This document shows, piece by piece, positions 33,362 through 42,522 of a DNA stretch of 64,000 nucleotides. Made by a program: the position numbers and the translations under genes. Positions within the stretch are counted from its first letter, which is position 1. Every line of letters starts with the position of its first letter. This stretch comes from Gracilibacillus oryzae. GTDB lineage: Bacteria > Bacillota > Bacilli > Bacillales > Amphibacillaceae. The stretch spans positions 17,868 to 81,867 of the forward strand of contig NZ_ML762439.1 in NCBI RefSeq assembly GCF_009498735.1, given 5' to 3'. Below the pieces are notes generated by a model. The model was not told the DNA's origin. It did not search any database and saw only the letters and a list, made by a program, of their open reading frames with translations.

Positions 33362-35083
33362 TTGTATATGATAAAGGATTTCTTCTCTTATTATAAACCG
33401 CACAAACGATTATTTATCATCGATTTTTCCAGTGCTGTCTTTGTTGCAATATTAGAACTTGCCTTTCCGCTAGCAGTACAGTGGTTAATTGATGATCTTT
33501 TACCAGGTAGAGATTGGAATATCATTATTATTGTATGTATTACATTATTTGCAGTATATATACTAAGTACTTTTCTCCAATATATTGTCAGTTATCTTGG
33601 ACATAAGCTTGGTATTAACATTGAAACAGATATGCGTGAACAATTGTTTACACATGTACAGCGTCAATCCTTTCGTTTCTTTGATAATACAAAAACAGGC
33701 CACATTATGAGCCGGATTACGAATGACTTGTTCGATATCGGAGAGCTTGCCCACCATGGACCAGAGGATGCTTTTATCGTCTTGATGACATTCACCGGCG
33801 CCTTTTGGATTATGTTCACCGTTAATCCAACACTGGCACTTATTGCATTAGTAATGGTCCCATTTCTTATTGCACTTATTACCTATTGTAATTATGCCAT
33901 GAATCGGGCATGGCGTAATATGTATGGCAAAATTGCTGATGTGAATGCACGGGTGGAGGATGCTGTTTCTGGTGTCCGTGTCGTTCAATCTTTTACGAAT
34001 GAAGAGTTTGAAATCAAAAGATTCCGCAAAGACAATGGCTTATTCCGTAAAGAAAAGATCGGCGCTTATCGTGTCATGTCAGGTACTCATTCCAGTATTT
34101 ATATGATGACAAGATTACTGACACTTATCGTACTAGTTGTTGGAGCATGGCTCGTCTTTAACAATGAGCTGCAATATGGTGAATTAGTCAGCTTTGTTTT
34201 ATACACGAATGTATTAATCCGGCCAATTGAGAAAATCAGTGCACTGCTTGAGCTTTATCCAAAAGGAATGGCAGGTTTCAGACGTTTTCGCGAATTAATC
34301 GCTCAGGAACCCGAAATTAAAGATAAACCTGATGCAGTGAAAGTAGACAAGCTGCATGGTGATATCGAATTCCACCAAGTGGATTTCTCTTATGATCGTT
34401 ATCATTCAGTTTTAAATAATATTGATCTGAAAATTAATCCAGGAGAAACAGTGGCATTTGTAGGGCCATCTGGTGCCGGCAAAACGACGATTTGTTCATT
34501 AATTCCACGTTTTTATGATGTGAATGGCGGGAAGATAACTATTGATCAAATGGATATCCGAGATATGACAAAACAATCGTTAAGATCTCAGATCGGAATC
34601 GTTCAACAAGATGTATTTCTTTTTACAGGGACGATTAAAGAGAATATTGCCTATGGCAGACAGCATGCGACTGATGAAGAGATTATAAATGCTGCGAAAA
34701 AAGCACACTTGGATGAAGTTATCGCCAACCTGCCAGATGGTTATGAAACACAAATTGGCGAACGGGGCTTAAAACTGTCAGGTGGTCAAAAGCAGCGACT
34801 TGCGATTGCCCGGACATTTTTAAAAAATCCGCCGATACTGATTCTAGATGAAGCTACTTCTGCACTTGATACAGAAACAGAGCGCCTTATCCAGCAATCA
34901 TTAGATGAACTTTCAGAAAACCGGACAACGTTAGTGATCGCTCACAGACTTGCAACGATCCGTGATGCCGACAGAGTGATTGTCGTTACGAAAAACGGGA
35001 TTGAAGAAGAAGGCTCCTACGATGAGTTACTAGAGAAGAAAGGCGTTTTCGCAAGATTACATGAAATACAATATAAAAGATAA
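33362..35083 (+). CDS. ABC exporter, ATP-binding/permease half-transporter (YgaD-like)
   Basis: A 573-aa fused type IV exporter. Six helices (residues about 15-300) include the QRQSFRFFDNTKTGHIMSRITND coupling region. The nucleotide-binding domain has Walker A GPSGAGKTT, the signature LSGGQKQR, Walker B ILILDEATSALD and the H-loop VIAHRLATI. The start is either TTG 33362 (AAAGGAG 5 bases before it) or ATG 33368; it is uncertain by two codons. TATAAT at 33325-33330 is a likely -10. It works as a homodimer or with a partner outside the window; lipid or drug export is usual in the group, but the substrate is unknown. Confidence 0.9.
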   Translation: MYMIKDFFSYYKPHKRLFIIDFSSAVFVAILELAFPLAVQWLIDDLLPGRDWNIIIIVCITLFAVYILSTFLQYIVSYLGHKLGINIETDMREQLFTHVQRQSFRFFDNTKTGHIMSRITNDLFDIGELAHHGPEDAFIVLMTFTGAFWIMFTVNPTLALIALVMVPFLIALITYCNYAMNRAWRNMYGKIADVNARVEDAVSGVRVVQSFTNEEFEIKRFRKDNGLFRKEKIGAYRVMSGTHSSIYMMTRLLTLIVLVVGAWLVFNNELQYGELVSFVLYTNVLIRPIEKISALLELYPKGMAGFRRFRELIAQEPEIKDKPDAVKVDKLHGDIEFHQVDFSYDRYHSVLNNIDLKINPGETVAFVGPSGAGKTTICSLIPRFYDVNGGKITIDQMDIRDMTKQSLRSQIGIVQQDVFLFTGTIKENIAYGRQHATDEEIINAAKKAHLDEVIANLPDGYETQIGERGLKLSGGQKQRLAIARTFLKNPPILILDEATSALDTETERLIQQSLDELSENRTTLVIAHRLATIRDADRVIVVTKNGIEEEGSYDELLEKKGVFARLHEIQYKR

Positions 35084-35118
35084 GAGGGCAAACTATCTGT
35101 CCTCTGCTCTTTTCTTGT
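35082..35118 (+). terminator. Possible terminator of the ABC exporter gene
   Basis: AGAGGGCA pairs with TGTCCTCT (one G-U) and is followed by GCTCTTTTCTTG. The T-run is interrupted. Confidence 0.5.
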
Positions 35119-35295
35119 AAATAAATTAGTATCATACTTTTTATTCATTTTTAGAAAATAAAACTTGTTTCAATAGATACACATAAGTATAATAAATATT
35201 GCTCTACATCAATAAGTAATAGATAGAGTTGATTTATTTGTCGATAAAATCAGCTCATATCTTTTTGTTGTAATAATAATTAAATTAAGTTACAA

Positions 35296-35311
35296 TACAA
35301 TATATAGTTAA
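35296..35311. promoter_or_regulatory. Possible NrdR box before the ribonucleotide reductase operon
   Basis: TACAATATATAGTTAA resembles one half of the NrdR consensus (ACACTATATATAGTGT-like). The 332-bp gap from 35084 to 35415 otherwise holds a long AT-rich leader. I find no gene and no riboswitch class I recognise in it. Confidence 0.3.
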
Positions 35312-35415
35312 ACATACGAACAACGCATCAATATATGGTATTCACCGTAATGAACTTAACACTTATCGCTCTAGTAACAAGGGCGCTTTTATTTTGTATA
35401 TGGAGGTTTTTTTAC

Positions 35416-37704
35416 ATGGCAACAGAAGTAGAATCAATAAAACAAAGTGTTATCGAAGCGTTAAAAGATGCTGGAGAAAAATACGGCCTTGACACTGCCG
35501 AAATTCAAACCAAAATAGACTCTTCGACAAAAGCACAAAATGAAGCAACACAGGAAGCATTATTTTATGCACTTAATCGTATCTCCATGGACCAGCCAAA
35601 ATGGACATTCGTTGCAGCTCACTTCCACTTAACACAACTTTACGAAGAAGCAGCGAAGAATCGCAACTATGACGCAAATAATAAATATGGTAACTTATAT
35701 CAATTACTTCATACCCTGACAGAAAAAGGGATCTACAGTACTGACCTTTTAGCAAATTATTCAAAAGAAGAAATTGATCAACTGGAAAAAGTCATTGCAC
35801 CTGAACGTGATGAACTATTTAACTACATTGGACTGTTCCTGCTTGCAGACAGATACCTTGCGCGAGATCATGACCGCAACTTATATGAATTACCTCAAGA
35901 GCGTTTTATGATTATCGCAATGACCTTAATGCAGAATGAAACGAAAGAAAAACGAGTAGAGCTTGTTACAGAAGCTTATTGGGCATTAAGCCATTTATAT
36001 ATGACTGTTGCTACACCTACCTTATCAAATTCCGGAAAAAGTTATGGTCAATTATCATCATGTTTCATCGATACAGTAGATGACTCATTAGATGGAATAT
36101 ACTTAAATAACTGGGATATAGCAAGATTAAGCAAAGACGGTGGCGGTATTGGAATCTACTACGGAAAAGTCCGCGCACTAGGCTCAGATATTAAGAAATT
36201 TAAAGGAAACTCATCTGGAGTTGTACCATGGATCCGTTTAATTAATGATACAGCTGTAAGTGTTGATCAGCTTGGTCAGCGCCAAGGGGCTGTTGCCATT
36301 TATCTGGATGTCTTCCATAAAGACATTATGAACGGATTCCTTGATTTAAAAACAAATAATGGTGATGAGCGTCGTAAAGCTCATGATATTTTCACTGGGG
36401 TTTCTATCCCTGACTTGTTTATGGAGCAATTGAAAGAAACGGATGCAAGCGGAAAGAGCATTGGAGAATGGCATACATTCTGTCCACACCAAGTGAAGCA
36501 AATGATGGGCTGGACAGATGAAGCTGGCAATCCATTAGGTTTAGAAGACTTCTACGATGAAGAAAATGAGAAATACTTCACAGAAAAATATTGGGAAGCT
36601 GTAAATCATCCATTACTTCCTAGAAAAACATACCGTGCAATGGATGTTATGGCACGTATTATGATTGCCCAGTTAGAAACAGGCACACCTTATATGTTCT
36701 ACCGTGATGAAGTTAACCGCCAAAACCCGAATAAGCACAAACGCGGAATCGGAAAAACATCGATTTATTGCAGTAACTTATGTACGGAGATTGCTCAAAA
36801 TATGTCACCAACAACGATTTCAAAAGAATACCAAGATGAAGATGGCAATATTATAATCGTCCGTAAACCAGGTGATTTTGTTGTTTGTAATCTATCATCT
36901 ATTAACCTGCCAAATGCAGTTCGTGCCGAAGTATTAGATCGTCTGATCAGCATTCAGGTACGTATGCTTGATAATGTTATTGACCTTAATACAATTAGTG
37001 TTGGACAAGCGCAGATTACCAACAAAAAATATCGTGCAGTTGGTTTAGGTACATTCGGCTGGCATCACCTATTAGCCCTGGAAAGCATCCATTGGGAATC
37101 AGAAGAAGCAGTTGAATTTGCTGACAAAGTATATGAGGATATTGCTTATTATACAATTAAAGCATCAATGGAACTTGCCAAAGAAAAAGGTGCTTATTCT
37201 GAATTCGAAGGATCAGAATGGCAAACAGGAAAGTACTTTGAACGCAGAGACTACACAACTGATCGATGGAATGATCTGAAAGAAGAAGTAAAAACTAGCG
37301 GTATACGTAATGGCTGGTTAATGGCTGTTGCACCAAACTCATCAACTGCGAAAATTGGTGGTTCAACTGATGGTATTGATCCGTTATATGCAGTTGAATT
37401 TGCAGAAGAAAAGAAAAACTTTAAATTCAAAGTTACCGCACCAGACTTAGACCATGTTACGTATAACTATTACCGCCGTGCCCGTCACGAGCTTGATCAG
37501 GTATGGAGTATCAAACAGAACGCGAAAAGACAACGTCATATAGATCAGGCAATCAGCTTTAACTTTTATGTTCGCCATGATATTAAGGCGAAGGATCTGC
37601 TTAACCTGCACTTTGCTGCATGGGAGAATCGTTTAAAAACAACTTATTATGTTCGCAGTACATCACAAACCGAGATTGAAGAATGTGAAGCATGCCATAG
37701 CTAA
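35416..37704 (+). CDS. Class I ribonucleoside-diphosphate reductase, alpha subunit
   Basis: Catalytic subunit converting ribonucleoside diphosphates to deoxy forms. It has 762 aa. LSSCFIDTVDDSLDGIY holds one redox Cys, followed by KDGGGIGIYYGKVRALG. The active-site loop has IYCSNLCTEIAQN and VVCNLSSINL, and the C-terminus EIEECEACHS carries the CxxC pair that re-reduces the active site. A full N-terminal ATP cone is not evident; only about 60 residues precede the N-terminal helical domain. ATG 35416 follows TGGAGG; the longer frame covers the leader. The beta subunit starts 81 bp downstream. Whether it is an Ia/Ib-like or other class I type is not decided from sequence. Confidence 0.92.
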   Translation: MATEVESIKQSVIEALKDAGEKYGLDTAEIQTKIDSSTKAQNEATQEALFYALNRISMDQPKWTFVAAHFHLTQLYEEAAKNRNYDANNKYGNLYQLLHTLTEKGIYSTDLLANYSKEEIDQLEKVIAPERDELFNYIGLFLLADRYLARDHDRNLYELPQERFMIIAMTLMQNETKEKRVELVTEAYWALSHLYMTVATPTLSNSGKSYGQLSSCFIDTVDDSLDGIYLNNWDIARLSKDGGGIGIYYGKVRALGSDIKKFKGNSSGVVPWIRLINDTAVSVDQLGQRQGAVAIYLDVFHKDIMNGFLDLKTNNGDERRKAHDIFTGVSIPDLFMEQLKETDASGKSIGEWHTFCPHQVKQMMGWTDEAGNPLGLEDFYDEENEKYFTEKYWEAVNHPLLPRKTYRAMDVMARIMIAQLETGTPYMFYRDEVNRQNPNKHKRGIGKTSIYCSNLCTEIAQNMSPTTISKEYQDEDGNIIIVRKPGDFVVCNLSSINLPNAVRAEVLDRLISIQVRMLDNVIDLNTISVGQAQITNKKYRAVGLGTFGWHHLLALESIHWESEEAVEFADKVYEDIAYYTIKASMELAKEKGAYSEFEGSEWQTGKYFERRDYTTDRWNDLKEEVKTSGIRNGWLMAVAPNSSTAKIGGSTDGIDPLYAVEFAEEKKNFKFKVTAPDLDHVTYNYYRRARHELDQVWSIKQNAKRQRHIDQAISFNFYVRHDIKAKDLLNLHFAAWENRLKTTYYVRSTSQTEIEECEACHS

Positions 37705-37785
37705 TTGTTATGGCATTGCGTTTCCTATGATAACAGATCATCTGCCTACATTTTTCACGAAGATCAAGTCAAGGAGGAAACAATT

Positions 37786-38835
37786 ATGTCAGGTATCAAC
37801 CAACCGCTCTCAAAAATAAAATTATTAAATCCAACTTATCCTAATAAAGCAACAGGTCTTATTAATGGACAGTCATCCGGGCTATTAAACTGGAATGATA
37901 TTGCTTATCCGCAAATGTATGATTTATATCAAACATTGCTTGCGAATTTCTGGAAAGCCCAAGAGATCAATATGCAGGATGATATAAAACAATGGGATGA
38001 CTTAACAGAAACAGAAAAAGATGTCTTCTTAAGAATCAATACACAATTAGCGTCATTAGACAGTCTGCAGACACCAACACTGACACATGTCATGGATTAT
38101 GTGACAGATTCGAGCTTTAAAGCCATATTTGCGGTTATTGCCCAGCAGGAAGCAGTCCATAATGAGTCTTATTCCTATATTTTAAGCTCACTTGTCCCAT
38201 TACGTGAACAAAATGAGCGTTTTGACCAGGCAAAAGATGATCCAATTGTCCGCAAACGTAATCAGTTAATTCTCGACAGCTATGAAGCATTCCGTGAGAA
38301 TCCAACACCTCAGCGTTTATTTGAATTAGCAATCAATTCGATTAACTTAGAAGGAATCTACTTCTATGCAGGGTTTGCCTTTTTCTATCATTTGGCTCGT
38401 CAGCAAAAAATGGTGAAAACCAGTACAATGATCAGCTATATTCAACGTGACGAGATGCAGCATGCATATTTCGTATCACAATTTGTCCGTATTTTATTAA
38501 CAGAAAATCCGGAATTAAATACAGAAGAAAATATTCAATATGCATATAAAACGATTGATCATGCGGTCCAATTAGAAAAAGAATGGGCAGATTATATTCT
38601 GAAAGATATTGATGGAATCGACTTGGAAGAATTCCATGGTTATGTAGAGTATTTAGCAAATAAACGCTTCCGCCAGATTGGAATGGACAATTACTACCCT
38701 GAACGTGAAAATCCAATGGCATGGATTCATGTATTCAGTGACGAAATGATGAATGAAACAAAATCAGACTTCTTTGAGCAAAAGTCACGTACCTACACAA
38801 AAGTATCATCATCAAATGGATTTGACGAATTATAA
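37786..38835 (+). CDS. Class I ribonucleoside-diphosphate reductase, beta subunit
   Basis: A 349-aa radical-generating subunit with a ferritin-like dimetal site. Visible ligand regions are TQLASLDSLQTP (Asp), IAQQEAVHNESYSYIL (Glu, His and the candidate radical Tyr), INLEGIYFYAGFAFF (Glu) and RDEMQHAYFV (Glu, His). The start is ATG 37786 after AAGGAGGAAACAATT. It follows the alpha subunit by 81 bp and precedes a flavodoxin by 109 bp. The nearby flavodoxin suggests, but does not prove, Mn or Fe cofactor assembly of the class Ib kind. Confidence 0.93.
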   Translation: MSGINQPLSKIKLLNPTYPNKATGLINGQSSGLLNWNDIAYPQMYDLYQTLLANFWKAQEINMQDDIKQWDDLTETEKDVFLRINTQLASLDSLQTPTLTHVMDYVTDSSFKAIFAVIAQQEAVHNESYSYILSSLVPLREQNERFDQAKDDPIVRKRNQLILDSYEAFRENPTPQRLFELAINSINLEGIYFYAGFAFFYHLARQQKMVKTSTMISYIQRDEMQHAYFVSQFVRILLTENPELNTEENIQYAYKTIDHAVQLEKEWADYILKDIDGIDLEEFHGYVEYLANKRFRQIGMDNYYPERENPMAWIHVFSDEMMNETKSDFFEQKSRTYTKVSSSNGFDEL

Positions 38836-38944
38836 AGTTCCCCACGGATCATTAGCGAAACTTATCAGGGTGCCTAGTCTGTTATAAAGTGAGTCTTGAT
38901 CAGTTGTAATTACAACGCGATAAAATACATTGGAGGTTCAAGTG

Positions 38945-39388
38945 ATGAAAGCAGCCATTATCTATACATCGATTACTGGAAATACATCTTTACTAGCTGA
39001 AGTTATTCATGACAATATGGAGGCAAAAGGAATCGAGACAGACCTTATTCCTGTTGATGAATTTCAGAATCATGATCTGTACGATTATGATATTGTGACT
39101 GTTGGGACGTATTCGTGGGATAATGGTGAAATTCCGCTTGAAATGGAAGATGTATATGAAGCATTTGAAACAGAAAATGTAAAGCATTTATCAACAGGTG
39201 TTTTCGGAACAGGAGACAGCTTTTATCCATATTTTTGCGGAGCTGTTGATTTATTTCGTGATATGCTCTTTGTGCACACTAATCTGGCTGTCACTCTAAA
39301 AGTAGAATTAACACCGCAAGATGAGGATATCGCTAAATGTGAAAAGTTCTGTGATAGATTAATCCATCAAGTTGCAGTAATGTCTTAA
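38945..39388 (+). CDS. Flavodoxin
   Basis: A 147-aa FMN electron carrier. The phosphate loop YTSITGNTSLLAEVI lies at residues about 7-21. VGTYSWDNGEIP and FGTGDSFYPYFCGAVDLF are the two isoalloxazine-flanking loops. It is longer than typical NrdI and has ordinary flavodoxin features (YkuN/YkuP type). The start at ATG 38945 is 8 bases after GGAGG. It follows the ribonucleotide reductase beta gene and is ended by a strong terminator, so it may serve the reductase as an electron donor. That role is inferred from position. Confidence 0.9.
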   Translation: MKAAIIYTSITGNTSLLAEVIHDNMEAKGIETDLIPVDEFQNHDLYDYDIVTVGTYSWDNGEIPLEMEDVYEAFETENVKHLSTGVFGTGDSFYPYFCGAVDLFRDMLFVHTNLAVTLKVELTPQDEDIAKCEKFCDRLIHQVAVMS

Positions 39389-39401
39389 TGGACTATAAAG
39401 A

Positions 39402-39446
39402 GAAAGAATGATGCATAGTAGACTTTGTGCATCATTCTTTTTTTAT
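39402..39446 (+). terminator. Terminator of the ribonucleotide reductase-flavodoxin operon
   Basis: AAAGAATGATGCA pairs perfectly with TGCATCATTCTTT and is followed by TTTTTT. Confidence 0.9.
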
Positions 39447-39530
39447 AGTTGGTTAAAACTTTTACAGTATATTATAATGATAGAAATAAAGAATACTAGG
39501 TAACAATAATAAAAACTAGAAGGTGATATC

Positions 39531-39986
39531 ATGCAATCACTCTATACTTTCTTAGTAGTGATTCATATCTTTTCCGCAATTGTTGGTATTGGACCTGGAT
39601 TTATTCTAACAACGATTGTTAAATCATCACACACCATTGATGAAATCCGCCATGCCTTTGCATTAAAGAAAAAAGTCCACCTGTTTGCCATGATCGGCGG
39701 AATCTTAGTTCTCATTACAGGTCTTTCCATGGGACTCATTAGACCATATCTGTTTCAGCAAGGCTGGTACATTACAAGTATGATCATCTACTTAACAGCA
39801 CTGAGCTTAGGCCCAACTTTATTAAAAAAGTATTCCAAACCAATTAAACAAATGCTTAAGGACCAGACATTGCAAGAAGTACCCGAAACCTATCACAGTA
39901 ATGTTCAAAAACTATTAAAAGTAGAATACATAGAAAACAGCTTATTAATCATTGTTATTCTTCTCATGATCTTAAAACCTTTTTAA
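39531..39986 (+). CDS. DUF2269-family membrane protein
   Basis: A 151-aa protein with four hydrophobic segments. Its beginning SLYTFLVVIHIFSAIVGIGPGFILTTIV, with conserved His near the first helix and GxGPGF, marks the DUF2269 family of four-helix membrane proteins. The family has no established function; the conserved histidines have prompted suggestions of heme or oxidase-related roles. AGAAGGTGATATC precedes ATG. It stands alone, just before the 52-bp minisatellite. Confidence 0.82.
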   Translation: MQSLYTFLVVIHIFSAIVGIGPGFILTTIVKSSHTIDEIRHAFALKKKVHLFAMIGGILVLITGLSMGLIRPYLFQQGWYITSMIIYLTALSLGPTLLKKYSKPIKQMLKDQTLQEVPETYHSNVQKLLKVEYIENSLLIIVILLMILKPF

Positions 39987-40035
39987 TTTTCTAAAAGTGA
40001 GAGTGAGAGAGGAATGGGATATTTGTGTTTGGGAA

Positions 40036-40487
40036 AGCTTAAACATAGTACATAACTGCATTACTTCCGGCGCGCACCTGTTGTGATGCTATGATGGCTT
40101 CATAACTGCATAACTGCTCTGACTCAAACTACTTTTGACGCTATGATGGCTTCATAACTGCATAACTGCTCTGAATCAAGCTACTTTTGACGCTATGATG
40201 GCTTCATAACTGCATAACTGCTCTGAATCAAGCTATTTTTGACGCTATGATGGCTTCATAACTGCATAACTGCTCTGAATAAAGCTACTTTTGACGCTAT
40301 GATGGCTTCATAACTGCATAACTGCTCTGAATAAAGCTACTTTTGACGCTATAATGGCTTCATAACTGCATAACTGCTCTGAATCAAACTATTTTTGACG
40401 CTATGATGGCTTCATAACTGCATAACTCACACTCTCCCTCCAGTTTTGATGCTATGATATTTGCTTAACTGCATAATAACTCCCGAA
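40036..40487. repeat. 52-bp minisatellite, about eight to nine units
   Basis: Units start at 40088, 40140, 40192, 40244, 40296, 40348 and 40400 (exactly 52 bp apart), with a diverged unit at 40451 and a degenerate one at about 40036. Each begins GCTATGATGGCTTCATAACT and continues GCATAACTGCTCTGAATCAA before a variable GCTACTTTTGAC end. Differences between units are single bases. The unit contains a short direct repeat (ATAACTGC twice). There is no open frame, no spacer variation as in CRISPR and no associated cas genes. It fills the 570-bp gap between two convergent genes. Confidence 0.95.
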
Positions 40488-40505
40488 TCTGCCCTTTCAG
40501 TAAAT

Positions 40506-40550
40506 AAAAATCCTGATGAATTCTCTCCAAGAAATTCATCAGGATTTTTT
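40506..40550. terminator. Terminator of the urea-symporter operon
   Basis: AAAAATCCTGATGAATT pairs perfectly with AATTCATCAGGATTTTT around an 11-base loop, with T-runs on both strands. Confidence 0.9.
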
Positions 40551-40556
40551 AACCAG

Positions 40557-40793
40557 TTATACTTCCGTTTTCTTTTCCAGATAATATTCCACTAACGGGC
40601 GAATGGCAGTATATAATCCTGCGATAATCAGCCAAACAACTGCTAACATCGTCCACCCTTTAAAGAAGGACAAACTGTATGTATAGCCAGTTAGAAACAT
40701 AATGCCAGGGAACAATATAATAAGAACAAAAGTTAAGCCAAGGGCCCATCGTGTACAAAGTTTAGCATCTCTTAATAATTTCTGATTATCCAT
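40557..40793 (-). CDS. Small two-helix membrane protein partnered with the symporter
   Basis: A 78-aa protein with two membrane helices (residues about 15-35 and 45-65), charged ends (MDNQKLLRDAK, LVEYYLEKKTEV) and a PGIMFLTGY link. Short two-helix partners occur next to several sodium:solute symporter genes in Firmicutes. Its ATG lies inside the last codons of the shifted symporter frame (stop at 40786-40788 overlaps ATGGATAA), so it is translationally coupled to the symporter. I know no exact family name. Confidence 0.65.
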   Translation of the reverse strand: MDNQKLLRDAKLCTRWALGLTFVLIILFPGIMFLTGYTYSLSFFKGWTMLAVVWLIIAGLYTAIRPLVEYYLEKKTEV

Positions 40794-40885
40794 TTACAAC
40801 TTCCTTCCTAACAGGCGACTCTGCCTGTTCCTTTTGCTCTTCATCAAAACTGTGGAATTTATCTTTCAATGAATCAAAATCCATG
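40786..40885 (-). other. Likely frameshifted C-terminal tail of the symporter
   Basis: After the symporter stop (TGA at 40874) another frame runs MDFDSLKDKFHSF, DEEQKEQAESPVRKEVVNG to a TAA at 40786. It has a normal cytoplasmic-tail look and abuts the next gene. Removing one G from the GGG at 40886-40888 (minus strand) would join the two frames (...VIAIGMDFDSLK...). Confidence 0.6.
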
Positions 40886-42316
40886 CCCTATCGCAATCAC
40901 ACCACTTACAACAAATACTGTCACATTTCCGTAAAGCATCGAATGCAACTCTCCTAATGTACTGACATTTACCGCTCCATATTTAATTCCTGCTGTCAGT
41001 AACCAAACCGTAATACCGGAAATCATCCCGAAAACAGCCCCATAGAAACAGCCATTATTTGTTGCTTTTTTCCACATAAGCCCCATTGTTAATGGAATAA
41101 CCGCACCACTTACGAAGATCCCCATCGCCATATAAACAAAACTTAAGCCGATTCCCATCTTAAATAATAAAATCGACAGTAAACCCATACCTAAGCCAAA
41201 ACTCAATGTGACAATACGTGAAACTTTCAGTGTTTGTTTTCCTGAAGCCTTCGGATTGATCGACTGACGATAAATATCAGTAACAATGATATTGGTGATT
41301 GCTGTCAGTTCAGCTGCACCTGTTGACATAACAGCCATAAACAACATCACAAGAAATAGAATGGAACCAACAGAACCTAGTAAATATTCTGCCATGAGAG
41401 GAGCTGAAGAATCAGGATCCCCAATGTTCACTCCAAGTCCTGCTGCACTTACACCTAAGAAGGTTGCAATAGAGAATGGAATAGCAAACCATGCAATCCC
41501 TCCGTAAATATAGGCTTTCGAAGCAGCACTGTCTTTACTTGCAATCGCACGCTGCCAATAGGATTGATCGACAAACACTGTGCCGAAATTTCCAATAATA
41601 TTAATCATCCCAAAAAACAAGCCAGGAATTGATGCCATCGTGAGCATTTGTTGTGAGTCTGGTATTGATTGCAATCCTTCATAAACAGACTCAATACCAA
41701 ATTTAAAATAGACAACAGCAGCAAAGATAGTTAAAATAACGAAAATCATTACAGTGTTTAAATAATCTGCAATAAAAGATGCTTTCAGACCGCCTATCAT
41801 TGTATAGATCGTAAACGTCAATGGAATCAGGAATGCTGCCACATAGACATTCATTCCAGTGAGAGAATTAAGTGCAATTGCTCCACCGAGAATAACCATG
41901 GCTGTTACAATAATATTGGTCATCAATGCGAAGCACATCATTAATTTATGATTTTTATTATCGAACCTCTTACCAACAAACTCTAAGAAAGTGTGCGCTA
42001 AAGGTGCCTTACGTTTTAAATGAATTGCCACAATCGCAAATAATAGTACTTGAATACAAGCCCCAGCAGCATACCAGTATGGTCCGCTTATTCCATATTT
42101 AAAACCTGTAGAAGAAGACATCATTAATGTTGCTGCCCAAGTCCATGCTGCAATAATCGAGGCACTTGCCAACCCGATGCCGACACTTCTCCCTGCTGTA
42201 CTAAATTGCTCTGCAGTCATCGCTACTTTTCTTCGCTTTTGCATGATAATAGTTAAGCCTGTAAAGAAAACCCCAAAAATTAGTAAAATAAGATAACCTG
42301 TTGTTGATGATAACAT
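40874..42316 (-). CDS. DUR3-like sodium:urea symporter, probable C-terminal frameshift
   Basis: A 480-aa protein of the sodium:solute symporter family with about 13 hydrophobic segments. The stretch SSSTGFKYGISGPYWYAAGACIQ and IAIHLKRKAPLAHTFLEFVGKRF closely follows what I recall of eukaryotic DUR3 urea transporters (YGISGPFWYA; ELKRRAPNAHTFLE). The urease cluster lies just beyond, and a perfect GlnR/TnrA box stands upstream, so high-affinity urea uptake is the best call. The start is ATG 42316, 5 bases after GGGGGAG. The frame stops early at IAIGHGF; a 32-codon tail in the next frame suggests a one-base insertion at 40886-40888 or a sequencing error. Confidence 0.82.
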   Translation of the reverse strand: MLSSTTGYLILLIFGVFFTGLTIIMQKRRKVAMTAEQFSTAGRSVGIGLASASIIAAWTWAATLMMSSSTGFKYGISGPYWYAAGACIQVLLFAIVAIHLKRKAPLAHTFLEFVGKRFDNKNHKLMMCFALMTNIIVTAMVILGGAIALNSLTGMNVYVAAFLIPLTFTIYTMIGGLKASFIADYLNTVMIFVILTIFAAVVYFKFGIESVYEGLQSIPDSQQMLTMASIPGLFFGMINIIGNFGTVFVDQSYWQRAIASKDSAASKAYIYGGIAWFAIPFSIATFLGVSAAGLGVNIGDPDSSAPLMAEYLLGSVGSILFLVMLFMAVMSTGAAELTAITNIIVTDIYRQSINPKASGKQTLKVSRIVTLSFGLGMGLLSILLFKMGIGLSFVYMAMGIFVSGAVIPLTMGLMWKKATNNGCFYGAVFGMISGITVWLLTAGIKYGAVNVSTLGELHSMLYGNVTVFVVSGVIAIGHGF

Positions 42317-42424
42317 CATTACTCCCCCATTTTGTGTAAACAGCTTTTCCGGAAAACTATTAGAATAGTTAGATAATTTTACAATACTTATGCTAAGGGA
42401 GATTATCTGACCATACAAACAACA

Positions 42425-42441
42425 TGTCAGAAAACCTCACA
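42425..42441. promoter_or_regulatory. GlnR/TnrA box upstream of the urea symporter
   Basis: TGTCAGAAAACCTCACA fits TGTNAN7TNACA at every fixed position. It lies 108 bp upstream of the symporter start, between it and the divergent diguanylate cyclase remnant. Confidence 0.75.
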
Positions 42442-42522
42442 TAGAAATTAAATAATTCATATCGGCCTTTTCTTGTATAATATTTGTAATTTTTTTATAA
42501 TAATAAGTAAGTACTGAGGTGA

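Noticed and set aside
38836..38944. Possible separate promoter or regulatory RNA between the beta subunit and flavodoxin genes
   Set aside because: No terminator, clear promoter or conserved RNA fold could be seen in the 109 bases.
40036..40487. CRISPR-like periodic array
   Set aside because: The whole 52-bp unit is conserved with only point differences, so there are no unique spacers, and there are no cas genes in the window.
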